DNA of 29,419 nucleotides from JAFGGG01 sp964638895 (lineage in GTDB: Bacteria > Spirochaetota > Spirochaetia > SZUA-6 > RPPD01). Below the pieces are notes generated by a model, which was given only the letters and a program-made list of their open reading frames with translations, searched no databases and was not told the DNA's origin. The position numbers and the translations under genes were made by a program. The stretch is taken from assembly GCA_964638895.1 (NCBI GenBank), contig CAZWYY010000050.1, positions 1 through 29,419 on the forward strand, given 5' to 3'. Within the stretch, counting starts at the first letter, position 1. Every line of letters begins with the position of its first letter. Shown here piece after piece: positions 7,856-15,004 of the stretch.

Positions 7856-8302
7856 TCAGGGAAGCGGATCCGCGAGCCGTCCCGTCTTTTCATCCACATG
7901 ATAAAATCTGCGGCCTGTTCCATTGCACCGCAGCAGCCTGTCCCCGGCCATCACGGCGCCCACGATCAGCCCGTACTTCTCGATCGCCTGGCGCGCGTAC
8001 TCGGAACAGGTGGGGGTGAACATGCACGAAGGCTGATCCTGGGAGGATATCACAAGCTGGTAGAACTTGAGCAGGCTTAAAAAAACAAGTTTTACCTCAC
8101 TGGTTTCCGTGGTAAAGAAGGCGAAAGACGCGGAATGGGCGTGTGAATCCCCGGCCGCGGCCGTCGGCCGATTATGACGGAGAATAAAGCGCAGGGACTC
8201 TGTCTCGTCACCGAACGCATGGCCGACCGAGAGCAGTAAAACGAGTATCAGGGACAAAGAGCTGACTGCTTTCACAACAGAAAGTATATCACAGTTCGTC
8301 AT
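7856..8302 (-). CDS. yidD: YidD-like protein with an N-terminal signal peptide
   Basis: The C-terminal half (from LVFLSLLKFYQLVIS) is a clear YidD/Haemolytic domain: PSCMFTPTCSEYARQAI, then GDRLLRCNGTG and a final DPLP. YidD normally is a cytoplasmic amphipathic protein of about 70-90 residues that assists YidC-dependent membrane insertion. Here about 70 extra residues precede it, beginning with a strong signal-peptide-like segment (VKAVSSLSLILVLLLSVGHAFG), which suggests export to the periplasm. I chose the ATG at 8302 (148 residues); an upstream TTG at 8338 and an internal GTG at 8275 are alternatives and none has a good ribosome binding site. It is not next to rnpA, yidC or rpmH, unlike canonical yidD. 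Confidence 0.8.
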   Translation of the reverse strand: MTNCDILSVVKAVSSLSLILVLLLSVGHAFGDETESLRFILRHNRPTAAAGDSHAHSASFAFFTTETSEVKLVFLSLLKFYQLVISSQDQPSCMFTPTCSEYARQAIEKYGLIVGAVMAGDRLLRCNGTGRRFYHVDEKTGRLADPLP

Positions 8303-8422
8303 GGTGAACAAACCGCTGAAGCATATTTTACAGGCCAAACCGGGCCGGACGCCTCCGGTGCGCGTTCTCCCTCCAAGAGCGGTCCGCCGGTTTCGGATTC
8401 TCGTGGCGCGAGCGCCGGAAAA

Positions 8423-9040
8423 TCATGTCGGCCTTTTCAAGAGGTATCTGCTTATCATGACGGCCGCTTCCCCGGCAATCCTGTTCCGGTCATCCATCTT
8501 TCCCTCAAAAACGATCCGATGGACTATTTCCTCGACGAAAATGGTGATGATTTCCGCCGACGTGCGCAGGTCCCTCACCTGGAGCGTATCTTTCACTCTG
8601 ACGAGCAGTTGATAGGTAATCTCAATCGATTCTTCCGTATACCTTTTCATCATGGCCCTGATGGTGGAATCCGTATGCATCAACGAAACTATCTCCTCAT
8701 GATAGTCGGGAAGTATCAAATGGGCGTCGATGACCGCCTCAATCAATTTCATCATGCGCCCCTTCCCGTCCGCCGGACCGAGGCTGTTTTTTTCAAGATA
8801 TTCCTTTACCCGCCGGAGGACTTCCGTATTGTGCCTCTCCAATGTTTCCAGAAGCACCTCTTTTTTGTCCTTGAAGTACACGTAAAAACTCCCGATCGCC
8901 ACTCCTGCTCGCTTGGCGATGTCCCTCGAATTGGTCCGGAAATATCCCCGGCGTGAAAACAGGTATTCACCGGCCTTGAGTATTTTCTCCCTAGTGACCA
9001 GCGCCCGTTTTTGCACCGGGTCCCGCTGCAGCGCTCCCAT
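8423..9040 (-). CDS. TetR-family transcriptional regulator
   Basis: The 205-residue protein has an N-terminal TetR DNA-binding domain. REKILKAGEYLFSRRGYFRTN is followed by the helix-turn-helix with DIAKRAGVAIGSFYVYFKDKKEVLLETL (residues 40-67). A helical ligand/dimer domain follows. The ligand is unknown. It is transcribed away from the flavoprotein gene, and two palindromes of the TGAACA-NN-TGTTCA type lie in the shared promoter region, so it very probably represses itself and that gene. A promoter 5' of 9040 would start transcription at about the ATG, implying a leaderless mRNA; no ribosome binding site is visible. Confidence 0.92.
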   Translation of the reverse strand: MGALQRDPVQKRALVTREKILKAGEYLFSRRGYFRTNSRDIAKRAGVAIGSFYVYFKDKKEVLLETLERHNTEVLRRVKEYLEKNSLGPADGKGRMMKLIEAVIDAHLILPDYHEEIVSLMHTDSTIRAMMKRYTEESIEITYQLLVRVKDTLQVRDLRTSAEIITIFVEEIVHRIVFEGKMDDRNRIAGEAAVMISRYLLKRPT

Positions 9041-9046
9041 GCCGTC

Positions 9047-9075
9047 AGTATACCCGACGCGGAGACGGCCGTCAA
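9047..9075 (-). promoter_or_regulatory. Promoter of the TetR gene, apparently leaderless
   Basis: On the minus strand TTGACG (9075-9070), a 17-base spacer and TATACT (9052-9047). The expected start, about seven bases after the -10, falls at or next to the ATG at 9040. Confidence 0.65.
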
Positions 9076-9082
9076 TTATTTA

Positions 9083-9096
9083 TGAACATTTGTTCA
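9083..9096. promoter_or_regulatory. TetR-family operator 1
   Basis: TGAACATTTGTTCA is a perfect inverted repeat (TGAACA arms, two-base centre). It lies eight bases upstream of the TetR gene's -35 and eight bases upstream of the flavoprotein -35, between the divergent promoters. Confidence 0.8.
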
Positions 9097-9104
9097 TTTT
9101 TTTA

Positions 9105-9133
9105 TTGACTCCTCCATCGGGAGGCGGTATCTT
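9105..9133 (+). promoter_or_regulatory. Promoter of the flavoprotein gene
   Basis: TTGACT (9105-9110), a 17-base spacer and TATCTT (9128-9133). The spacer itself contains CCTCC/GGAGG. The expected start at about 9140 sits at the edge of operator 2. Confidence 0.7.
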
Positions 9134-9141
9134 CTCGAATA

Positions 9142-9155
9142 TGAACAATTGTTCA
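9142..9155. promoter_or_regulatory. TetR-family operator 2
   Basis: TGAACAATTGTTCA is a perfect 14-base palindrome with the same arms as operator 1, centred 59 bases away. It covers the start region of the flavoprotein promoter, the position expected for repression. Confidence 0.8.
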
Positions 9156-9216
9156 ATATTTGTCCAGGCCGTTTGCGGCGGCCCCGCGGCGCTTGGGCGG
9201 CAAGGAGGAAAAACTG

Positions 9217-9983
9217 ATGAAAAAAATAACGGCGGTAATCGGCAGTCCGAACGACGCCACGTCAAACACGGCGACCATGACCCGGGATTTCCTGGAAACG
9301 GTCAAGCATTTTAATCCCGACGTTGAATACGAGGTGATCTCTCTGGGCACGCGGCCGATCGAATACTGCCGCGGCTGTTGGGCCTGCATGCTGAAAGGCG
9401 CCTGCGTCCATCGCCGCGACGCGCTCCCCGAGATCATGGAAAAAATACGGGCATGCGACCTTTTAATCATAGGCTCCCCCGTCTACGAGATGCAAGTATC
9501 CGCCCAGATCAAGGCCTTCTTCGACCGGACGTGGATGTGGATACACTGCCTGGGACTTTTGGGGAAACCGGCAATGACCGCCGTGACAACAGGCGGCGAC
9601 AGCCCCTGGCTGACGAAAAATACCTCAGTCTGACGCTGACGCTGATGGGCTGCATCATGACGGGGCACCTGCGCGGCATGGGGAAGCAGCCGGGCATGTT
9701 CCCCGACCGGGAGCGCTGCCGGACCAAATATATCGCCCTGGCGCGCCGGACGGCCGATCTCCTCGACGGGAAAAGGAAGATCAAACCCGGACTCATGAAC
9801 CGGATCGGATTCTCCATCATGAAGCATCACACCTGCCGAATAATCACGGGAAAGGACACCGATCAAAAATACCAGGCCTTTGAGCGCGATCATTGGGAGA
9901 AAAAAGGCTGGTTCCGCATGTCGTTCAAAAAGGCCTGGGAACAGGAAGAAGCCCTTCGGGAACGGGCGACAGCCGTTTTCTAG
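9217..9983 (+). pseudogene. NADPH-dependent FMN reductase-like flavoprotein, frameshifted
   Basis: The first part (9217 to about 9600) is a flavodoxin-fold protein of the FMN-reductase family: KKITAVIGSPNDATSNT binds the flavin phosphate. CRGCWACMLKGAC resembles the cysteine cluster of iron-sulfur flavoproteins, and LLIIGSPVYEMQVSAQIKAF is the typical second motif. Translation ends at a TGA (9631-9633) after SPWLTKNTSV. The next frame continues smoothly with LADEKYLSLTLTLMGCIMTG to the stop at 9983. Adding one base in the C run at about 9602-9606 restores a protein of roughly 255 residues, so either a one-base deletion or a sequencing error is present. AAGGAGG (9201-9207) is nine bases before the ATG at 9217. 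It is divergent from, and probably repressed by, the TetR regulator; electron-transfer or quinone/nitro reduction is plausible. Confidence 0.8.
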
Positions 9984-10007
9984 GACAAAAGCGGTTTGAC
10001 GGAAAGA

Positions 10008-10220
10008 ATGGCGAAGATGCGGTACGGTTTAATTGTCGCTTGCTTTCGCGTAGCGGTGAAAAAAAGCTTCCATCGTGAATTGGCGCTTCTCCTGGGCGCG
10101 CGCGACGCCAGCCGCATCATGCGTGAGGTGAAAACGCGCTATAAAGAATGCGGTATATGCCGGCTGTTTAAGCGGGAGGGGTGCCTTGAGTTCGCAAGGA
10201 GTAGATGCCGCATCATCTGA
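10008..10220 (+). CDS. Small hypothetical protein, possibly a gene remnant
   Basis: A 70-residue frame starts at ATG 10008 with GGAAAG just before it and begins 24 bases after the flavoprotein. The segment FHRELALLLGARDASRIMREVKTRYKE looks like a real amphipathic helical protein and faintly recalls the N-terminus of L-2-amino-thiazoline-4-carboxylate hydrolase-type proteins. The C-terminal part (CGICRLFKREGC) does not fit. It may be a truncated gene or chance coding. The assignment is weak. Confidence 0.3.
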   Translation: MAKMRYGLIVACFRVAVKKSFHRELALLLGARDASRIMREVKTRYKECGICRLFKREGCLEFARSRCRII

Positions 10221-10259
10221 CCAGGTGTTTCCCCTTCCGTGCCGTTTCACCATGGTCAG
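10217..10259. repeat. Inverted repeat between convergent genes
   Basis: CTGACCAGGTG (10217-10227) pairs with CACCATGGTCAG (10248-10259), eleven base pairs with one bulged base and a 20-base loop. It spans the end of the metallo-beta-lactamase-fold gene and the preceding small ORF. Neither side has a T-run, so a classical terminator is doubtful. Confidence 0.45.
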
Positions 10260-10981
10260 GCAAACAGCCGCTTATGGCGGCCCCTCTGCGCAGCCAAATC
10301 TTTGGAGGGAAAGGGTTTGCCGTGGGAAGGGTACATACGCCTGGCGCCGGCAGAAAGAAGCCTGTCCCAACTGCGGTAGTATTCGGTAAGATCACTCACC
10401 CACACGACACACTTGCGTGTGCCGGCAAAAGCAAAAAAATTGGCCGCCGCGTCCCCGCAGTAACAATCACCGTCGTCCATCAGTAGGGAAAACGAATCCT
10501 CTGTGTGCCCCGGGGTCGGGATCAGGGTTCCTTGTAGGTTGACCCCCAATTCATCCAGGCGGGTGGAGGCCGGGATCAGCCGATCAACAGGCCGCGGCGT
10601 ATAGGGCGGGAAGGTATGATCCCAGCGTTTGTCGAAACGGGCTTTCATGTTCGCCAGAAAACGCATACGGCGGGTAATATATCCACCCCCTTCCTCTATC
10701 ACATGGCGGCCACCGGGCAGACGCGCGGCCGCTTCCTCAGACATAATAATCGAAAGCATAGGATGGGCCGTCACCAGAAAATTCAGCAGACCCGCGTGAT
10801 CGTCATGAGCATGGGTTAAAAACAAATGCGTGATCTCCTGCAGGCGCACACCGCTTGCGGCCAAACCCTTCAAAAAAGCAGCTTGTTCCCACACATACCC
10901 GGTATCGATCAGAAGCCAGCCTGCATCGTGCTGCAATAAAAAGCAGTTCGTATAATGAAGCTTGAAACTCCGTACCTTCAT
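10256..10981 (-). CDS. MBL-fold metallo-hydrolase
   Basis: The 241-residue protein has the metal-binding THAHDDHAG motif (HxHxDH), DTGYVWEQ before it, PTPGHTEDSFSLL with the third-site His, and GDAAANFF and YPSHGKP supplying the further ligands. It should be a cytoplasmic zinc hydrolase of the glyoxalase II/lactonase type; the substrate cannot be told. AGGAGG lies five bases before the ATG at 10981, so the longer frame to 10996 is rejected. It follows the MarR gene by 50 bases, and the same operator-like repeat precedes both, so it is probably the MarR target. A detoxifying or lactone-cleaving role under ligand control is inference. Confidence 0.88.
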   Translation of the reverse strand: MKVRSFKLHYTNCFLLQHDAGWLLIDTGYVWEQAAFLKGLAASGVRLQEITHLFLTHAHDDHAGLLNFLVTAHPMLSIIMSEEAAARLPGGRHVIEEGGGYITRRMRFLANMKARFDKRWDHTFPPYTPRPVDRLIPASTRLDELGVNLQGTLIPTPGHTEDSFSLLMDDGDCYCGDAAANFFAFAGTRKCVVWVSDLTEYYRSWDRLLSAGARRMYPSHGKPFPSKDLAAQRGRHKRLFA

Positions 10982-10999
10982 GGATTCCTCCTGCAACTA

Positions 11000-11018
11000 T
11001 TGTTAAGATACTTAACAA
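11000..11018. promoter_or_regulatory. MarR-type operator upstream of the MBL-fold gene
   Basis: TTGTTAAG-ATA-CTTAACAA is a perfect inverted repeat with 8-base arms; the arms extend to ten bases (10998-11020). It lies between the MarR stop and the ribosome binding site of the MBL-fold gene, nine bases from AGGAGG. Confidence 0.8.
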
Positions 11019-11031
11019 TAACCCAAAAAGA

Positions 11032-11490
11032 TTACTCTTTTCCTTTTGCGATCCAATCCTTTAGATAGAATTCTATATCCCTTAAAAGCGAGGCAACTTC
11101 TTCCAAAGTTTTGGCCGGTAGGGTTTGCAGCCGTTTTTCAAGCGTGTGGTACAAACTCCGATGCCCCGCCGCATGGTTCTCGTAGGCGGTCCTGCCCGCA
11201 GAGCTCAGCTCAATTGTCGTGTCACGTCCGGAACCGGGTGCGTTGACATGCACAACCAGATACTTTGCCTCAAGTCGTGCGAGCATTTGAGAAACCGCGC
11301 TTTTACTGATCCCCTGGCGGCGGGCCAATTCAGTTACACTTAAGCCCGGATTGTTTCCGACTACCTCAAGGGTATGAATTTCCGCCCTGCTTAACAATGT
11401 ATCACCGCCGTAATTTTGCGGAGTGCCTTCGGCGCTGATATATAAATTGATCAAACGAAAAAACTGTTCAATCGCTGCATTGACATCCAT
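11032..11490 (-). CDS. MarR-family transcriptional regulator
   Basis: The 152-residue protein has the MarR winged-helix layout: SRAEIHTLEVVGNNPGLSVTELARRQGISKSAVSQMLARLE (helix-turn-helix), then a wing with APGSGRDTTIELSSAGR and a long C-terminal helix. I place the start at ATG 11490 (MDVNAAIEQFF), because the longer frame starts with TTG and runs through the operator palindrome at 11496-11514. No ribosome binding site precedes 11490, so a leaderless or nearly leaderless message is possible (TTGACT at 11529-11524 with TAGCTT 17 bases on). Matching operators before this gene and the MBL-fold gene indicate autoregulation and control of that gene. Confidence 0.9.
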   Translation of the reverse strand: MDVNAAIEQFFRLINLYISAEGTPQNYGGDTLLSRAEIHTLEVVGNNPGLSVTELARRQGISKSAVSQMLARLEAKYLVVHVNAPGSGRDTTIELSSAGRTAYENHAAGHRSLYHTLEKRLQTLPAKTLEEVASLLRDIEFYLKDWIAKGKE

Positions 11491-11495
11491 ATATT

Positions 11496-11514
11496 TTGTT
11501 AAGCTACTTAACAA
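11496..11514. promoter_or_regulatory. MarR-type operator upstream of its own gene
   Basis: TTGTTAAG-CTA-CTTAACAA has the same 8-base arms and 3-base centre as the repeat at 11000-11018. It lies six bases before the chosen start codon and overlaps a candidate promoter, as expected for autorepression. It could also affect the divergent operon that begins at 11679. Confidence 0.8.
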
Positions 11515-11678
11515 TTTAGAGAAAGTCAAGTAAAAGATCAACAAAACACCGGTCGGGCAACCGGAAAGCCCCTGTTTTGCCCTGTTTAATATAGAACAAA
11601 TGTTTCATTTTCAGGCCATTCGTAAAACCCGGTAACACAGGCGAAAAAAATATTTGTTACACAGGTTGGAGGTTACAC

Positions 11679-12788
11679 ATGAACAAACGTTATTTTTTCT
11701 TGGCCGTACTCTGTCTGGTAACGGTCTCGGGAACCACACAGGCCCAGGAAGATCCTTTGTCGTTTGACATCCAGCCGGACTGGATCGGTCTGACACTTGG
11801 ATTGCAATACAAGGGAATTACTATATTTCCTGATGTAGACACCATCATATCGGCCGGCCTGGGCGGCAGCTACGACTGGTTTGGCTACTATCGCACACCC
11901 GCGGACCGGCCGTATGACGGCTCTCTATCCGGGTATGATCCGGAGGTTGCACCCGTCAACGCGCGGGCAAGCCTGAGGTTCACCACAGGCATATTCCAGG
12001 GATTAATCTGGAATGAGCGGGAAATGCATAATCTACTGTCTGTGTTTATCCGCTACGGATTACTGTATTACTATAATTTCAAGGATGAGAACTCAAAGCA
12101 GTTGGTGTTCGCCGGTTCCCTGCCCGACAGGGAACAACAGTTGCAGAACTCGCTGCTTATGGGCCTGACCTGGGACGATGTCGACTACACGAATCCGCAT
12201 CAGATTCCGTCCGGAACGGCGGCTGAGTTCTCGCTGGAATACGGGCCGGAGTGGTTTTTCAACAACTCTTTGGGCAAAGCCGATTTTTATCGTGTAAACG
12301 TCAGCGTACGCGCTTTCATCCCGCTCTTTGACCTGGCTCCTGACTCGGAGCTTAATGTTGTAAGCGGCTACCTGGGAGCGTTTTTTGCCGCGGACTATGC
12401 CCGAGGCGGGTACATACCCCTTAACATCCGCGAAAGCATAGGGGGCCTTGAACCACGCAAGGGACTGGGCTACGCGGTACGTGGGCTTGAAGATTGTCGT
12501 TTTGATACGCCGTTGAAACTGGTGGGCAACCTGGATCTGCGCATCAACCTGCCGGCCTTGGGCACCAGGGAGATCATGCCCGGACTGATCGCGTTCTTTG
12601 ACTGCGGGTACTATGACTTTATCGATTTTGACGAATCCGGTTTTATATTCTCAACCGGCGGGGGCCTGTATTTCTCCCTGTTCCGGTCACTTCACCTGAC
12701 GTTTACCACACAGTACCTGCTGAACGCAACCAGGGCCACCAGAGACAAATGGACACCCCTGGCCTTTGCCTTCATGTTTCAGTTTTAG
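11679..12788 (+). CDS. Omp85-like outer-membrane beta-barrel without POTRA domains
   Basis: The 369-residue protein has a signal peptide (MNKRYFFLAVLCLVTVSGTTQAQ) and then about 345 residues of alternating beta strands ending in FMFQF, the terminal aromatic of a barrel. The segment GYAVRGLEDCRFDTPLKLVG followed by NLDLRINLP and a GLIAFFDCGYYD strand matches the conserved Omp85/BamA barrel pattern (the VRG-F/Y loop-6 motif, then an E-L-R strand, then FxDxG). No POTRA repeats precede the barrel. Such proteins act in or near the outer membrane, but their cargo is generally unknown. GGAGG lies before the ATG at 11679. It probably heads the envelope cluster that follows and is divergent from the MarR gene. 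The Omp85 link is motif-level inference. Confidence 0.65.
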   Translation: MNKRYFFLAVLCLVTVSGTTQAQEDPLSFDIQPDWIGLTLGLQYKGITIFPDVDTIISAGLGGSYDWFGYYRTPADRPYDGSLSGYDPEVAPVNARASLRFTTGIFQGLIWNEREMHNLLSVFIRYGLLYYYNFKDENSKQLVFAGSLPDREQQLQNSLLMGLTWDDVDYTNPHQIPSGTAAEFSLEYGPEWFFNNSLGKADFYRVNVSVRAFIPLFDLAPDSELNVVSGYLGAFFAADYARGGYIPLNIRESIGGLEPRKGLGYAVRGLEDCRFDTPLKLVGNLDLRINLPALGTREIMPGLIAFFDCGYYDFIDFDESGFIFSTGGGLYFSLFRSLHLTFTTQYLLNATRATRDKWTPLAFAFMFQF

Positions 12789-12798
12789 GAGGCGGAAG

Positions 12799-12894
12799 AT
12801 GATAATCACTGGAACAAATGTACCATGCAGGAGAATCGGAAAAATTGAAACATTTATTCTATATCCCACCGCCGCGTTACGGTGTATCAATTGA
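12799..12894 (+). CDS. Possible 31-residue small ORF
   Basis: Right after the barrel stop codon, AGGAGGCGGAAG leads directly to an ATG at 12799. The frame reads 31 codons (MIITGTNVPCRRIGKIETF at the start) to TGA at 12892-12894, 17 bases before the next gene. No family is recognised. The excellent ribosome binding site is the only evidence; it may be a leader that couples translation, or nothing. Confidence 0.25.
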   Translation: MIITGTNVPCRRIGKIETFILYPTAALRCIN

Positions 12895-12911
12895 TGTACG
12901 GAGGAAAAACA

Positions 12912-13658
12912 ATGAAATATATTATGCTTGCGTTATTGATGTTCATACAGGGTCTGCACGCACAGGCCGATCTTACCCCCGGGCAGGTGCGCGCGCTTGT
13001 TAAAAGGGTTGATGAGAATTCGGCCCCCCCCCAGTATGAGGCGTACATGTCCATCACAAACTACAAGCCGGGGGCCGCGCTTACCGAACAAAAGGCGCAT
13101 GTATACCGCAAAGACAACAAAGTATTGATAGTAATTACCAACCCGGCGATCCAGAAGGGACAGGCCATAATCCGCAACGGGGATGACATGTGGATGTACC
13201 TGCCCAATTCCGGTAAGGTACTGCGCATCGGCGCCAAAGAGCAGTCCATGGGTGGAGAAGCCTCCAATACGGACCTCCTCCGCGTTGACCTGGCCAAAGA
13301 CTACACCGGAAATTTCATGGGAGAAGAGACAATTGACGGGACCCCCTGCTATAAACTTGAGCTCAAGGCCAAGGACCGCACAATCGCCTATGACAGGGTG
13401 GTATACTGGGTGTCCAAAGACAAGGAACTCCCGGTAAAAAGAGAGTTTTATTCGCTTTCGGGCAGGCTGTTAAAAACCATGTATTTTAGGGATCTGAAAA
13501 ACTATCACGGCAGAATCAAACCGTCGGTCATGCTGATCGTAAACGAAAAGAATCCAGAGTACAAAAGTGAAATTGTGCTCGATGACATGATCGTGGTTAA
13601 TAACCTGGCCGACTTTATCTTTACCCCCGCATACGCGCAGAGGGGAACATTGCATTAG
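12912..13658 (+). CDS. LolA-like outer-membrane lipoprotein-sorting family protein
   Basis: The 248-residue protein has a signal peptide (MKYIMLALLMFIQGLHAQA) and one domain of the LolA-like family (the type associated with COG2834/PF17131). Characteristic stretches are IRNGDDMWMYLPNSGKVLRI, FMGEETIDGTPCYKLELKAK and YWVSKDKELPVKREFYS. LolA-fold proteins are half-barrels that carry lipoprotein acyl chains or other hydrophobic molecules across the periplasm. CGGAGGA precedes the ATG at 12912; the longer frame from 12882 is not supported. The gene is followed after nine bases by an unknown secreted protein and then by an ABC transporter, so it is likely the periplasmic carrier of that system. 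Confidence 0.85.
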   Translation: MKYIMLALLMFIQGLHAQADLTPGQVRALVKRVDENSAPPQYEAYMSITNYKPGAALTEQKAHVYRKDNKVLIVITNPAIQKGQAIIRNGDDMWMYLPNSGKVLRIGAKEQSMGGEASNTDLLRVDLAKDYTGNFMGEETIDGTPCYKLELKAKDRTIAYDRVVYWVSKDKELPVKREFYSLSGRLLKTMYFRDLKNYHGRIKPSVMLIVNEKNPEYKSEIVLDDMIVVNNLADFIFTPAYAQRGTLH

Positions 13659-13667
13659 GAGGAACGT

Positions 13668-14324
13668 ATGAAAAAGGCTGTTTTTTTATTGCTGATCCTG
13701 TTTTTTGGTCTGTATTGCTGGGGCCAGGAAACTTTTCTCTACCGCTTACATAGCGGCACACATATCGAAACACTCATGTACACAATTACGAAAAACGAGA
13801 GCATACTCGATATCCGCTGCACTCAAGGGGGAGAAACGCGACAGATAATCACTGATTTTATCCTGTCCACCGAATCATTTCACTACATCAACTCCACTCA
13901 GGGAACGGATTACCGGGCCGTGCGGGTGGGAAACAAAATAACGCTTAAGGGCCGCCTGAAAAACAGGGGCATAAACAGGGAGTTTACCATCAGCGGAAAC
14001 ACGTGGTACCAGGCTATAGAACAGGCATTGGAGCATTTCGCCGACTCATCGCAAACGCACATCACCTTCTGGTTTATCAACGCCGAGGAGGCTGAACTCA
14101 TGGAGATGGAAGCCTCCAAACAGCAAACCGAAACGGTTCAGGTAAACGGCGTCTCGCAAAAAGCCCTGCACGTAAAAATAAACCTGACCGGTCTTGCGGC
14201 CCTGTTCTGGAGCGCCGACTACTGGTTCCGGCCCGGTGATAATCTTCTACTCCTTTACCGGACCGCGGAGGGTCCGGGCGGACCGGAAATAACAATGGAG
14301 TACCAGGGGGAGGAAAGCAAATGA
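13668..14324 (+). CDS. Unknown secreted protein in the ABC/LolA-like cluster
   Basis: The 218-residue product starts MKKAVFLLLILFFGLYCWGQE, a clear signal peptide. The mature part has alternating strands (TLMYTITKNESILDIRCTQGG, REFTISGNTWYQAIEQALEHF) and near the C-terminus ALHVKINLTGLAALFWSADYWF. Similar alternations occur in DUF3108-type and other LolA-like periplasmic proteins, but I cannot assign it. AGGAGG precedes the ATG, nine bases after the LolA-like gene. Its stop overlaps the start of the ATPase gene as ATGA, so it is translationally coupled to the transporter and is probably a periplasmic component of it. Confidence 0.75.
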   Translation: MKKAVFLLLILFFGLYCWGQETFLYRLHSGTHIETLMYTITKNESILDIRCTQGGETRQIITDFILSTESFHYINSTQGTDYRAVRVGNKITLKGRLKNRGINREFTISGNTWYQAIEQALEHFADSSQTHITFWFINAEEAELMEMEASKQQTETVQVNGVSQKALHVKINLTGLAALFWSADYWFRPGDNLLLLYRTAEGPGGPEITMEYQGEESK

Positions 14325-15004
14325 ATGTAGAACTGAAAGAACTGAAAAAAGATTACGACCTTGGCAAAACCATGGTGCGTGCGTTAAAAGGGGTCTCGCT
14401 TACCATCGACAAAGGCGAGTTTGTGACCATCGCCGGACCTTCGGGCAGCGGGAAGTCCACCCTACTCAACCTGATCGGCTGCCTGGACTACCCCTCGGCG
14501 GGTGAGGTGTGGATCGGCGGCAAACTGGTCAGCAGGCTGAGAGAGGCCAAGCTGAACAGGATTCGTCTGCACACCATTGGGTTTATCTTCCAGGCCTTCA
14601 ACCTCATACCGGTGTTGAACGTGTATGAGAATATCGAGCTGCCCCTGCTTATCCGCAAGGATATCTCCAGGGAAGAACGCAGGAAGCGGGTCGAGTATCT
14701 GATGGAGGCGGTGGGCCTTAAAGAGCAGAAGAACCAGAAACCGGCCGAGCTTTCCGGAGGACAGAGACAACGCGTGGCCGTGGCCCGCGCCCTGGTATCA
14801 CAACCAAAGCTAGTGCTGGCCGATGAGCCCACGGCCAACCTGGACTCCAAAACCGGGATCGAAATAATCGAGCTTATGCACCGGATCAACCGGGAACGGG
14901 GCACCTCCTTCATTTTCTCAACGCACGATCCCAAAATAATGCAGCGGGCCGACAAAGTATACTACCTGCACGACGGCAGCCTGGCAAAGGAGCAGGACGT
15001 ATGA
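14321..15004 (+). CDS. ABC transporter ATP-binding protein, MacB/LolD type
   Basis: The 227-residue cytoplasmic ATPase has the full motif set: Walker A GPSGSGKST (residues 39-47), the Q-loop in FIFQAFNLIP, the signature LSGGQRQRVAVARAL, Walker B LVLADEPTANLD and the switch STHDP. The length and the FQAFNLIPVLNVYENIELPL region are typical of the MacB/LolD/FtsE-like group, which powers type VII-fold, mechanotransmission ABC systems. ATGA overlaps join it to the genes on both sides. It should energise the two permeases encoded next. Confidence 0.95.
   Translation: MNVELKELKKDYDLGKTMVRALKGVSLTIDKGEFVTIAGPSGSGKSTLLNLIGCLDYPSAGEVWIGGKLVSRLREAKLNRIRLHTIGFIFQAFNLIPVLNVYENIELPLLIRKDISREERRKRVEYLMEAVGLKEQKNQKPAELSGGQRQRVAVARALVSQPKLVLADEPTANLDSKTGIEIIELMHRINRERGTSFIFSTHDPKIMQRADKVYYLHDGSLAKEQDV

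Noticed and set aside
11491..11544. Longer MarR start at 11544
   Set aside because: It would use TTG without a ribosome binding site and would translate the operator palindrome.
11593..11607. AGAACAAATGTTTCA, similar to the TetR operator, and a GAACAAATGT at about 12813
   Set aside because: Each has several mismatches or an extra base compared with TGAACA-NN-TGTTCA; with AT-rich half-sites this is expected by chance.
11630..11665. Direct repeat GTAACACAGG / GTTACACAGG before the barrel gene
   Set aside because: Only two copies with a mismatch and no relation to a promoter that I could identify.
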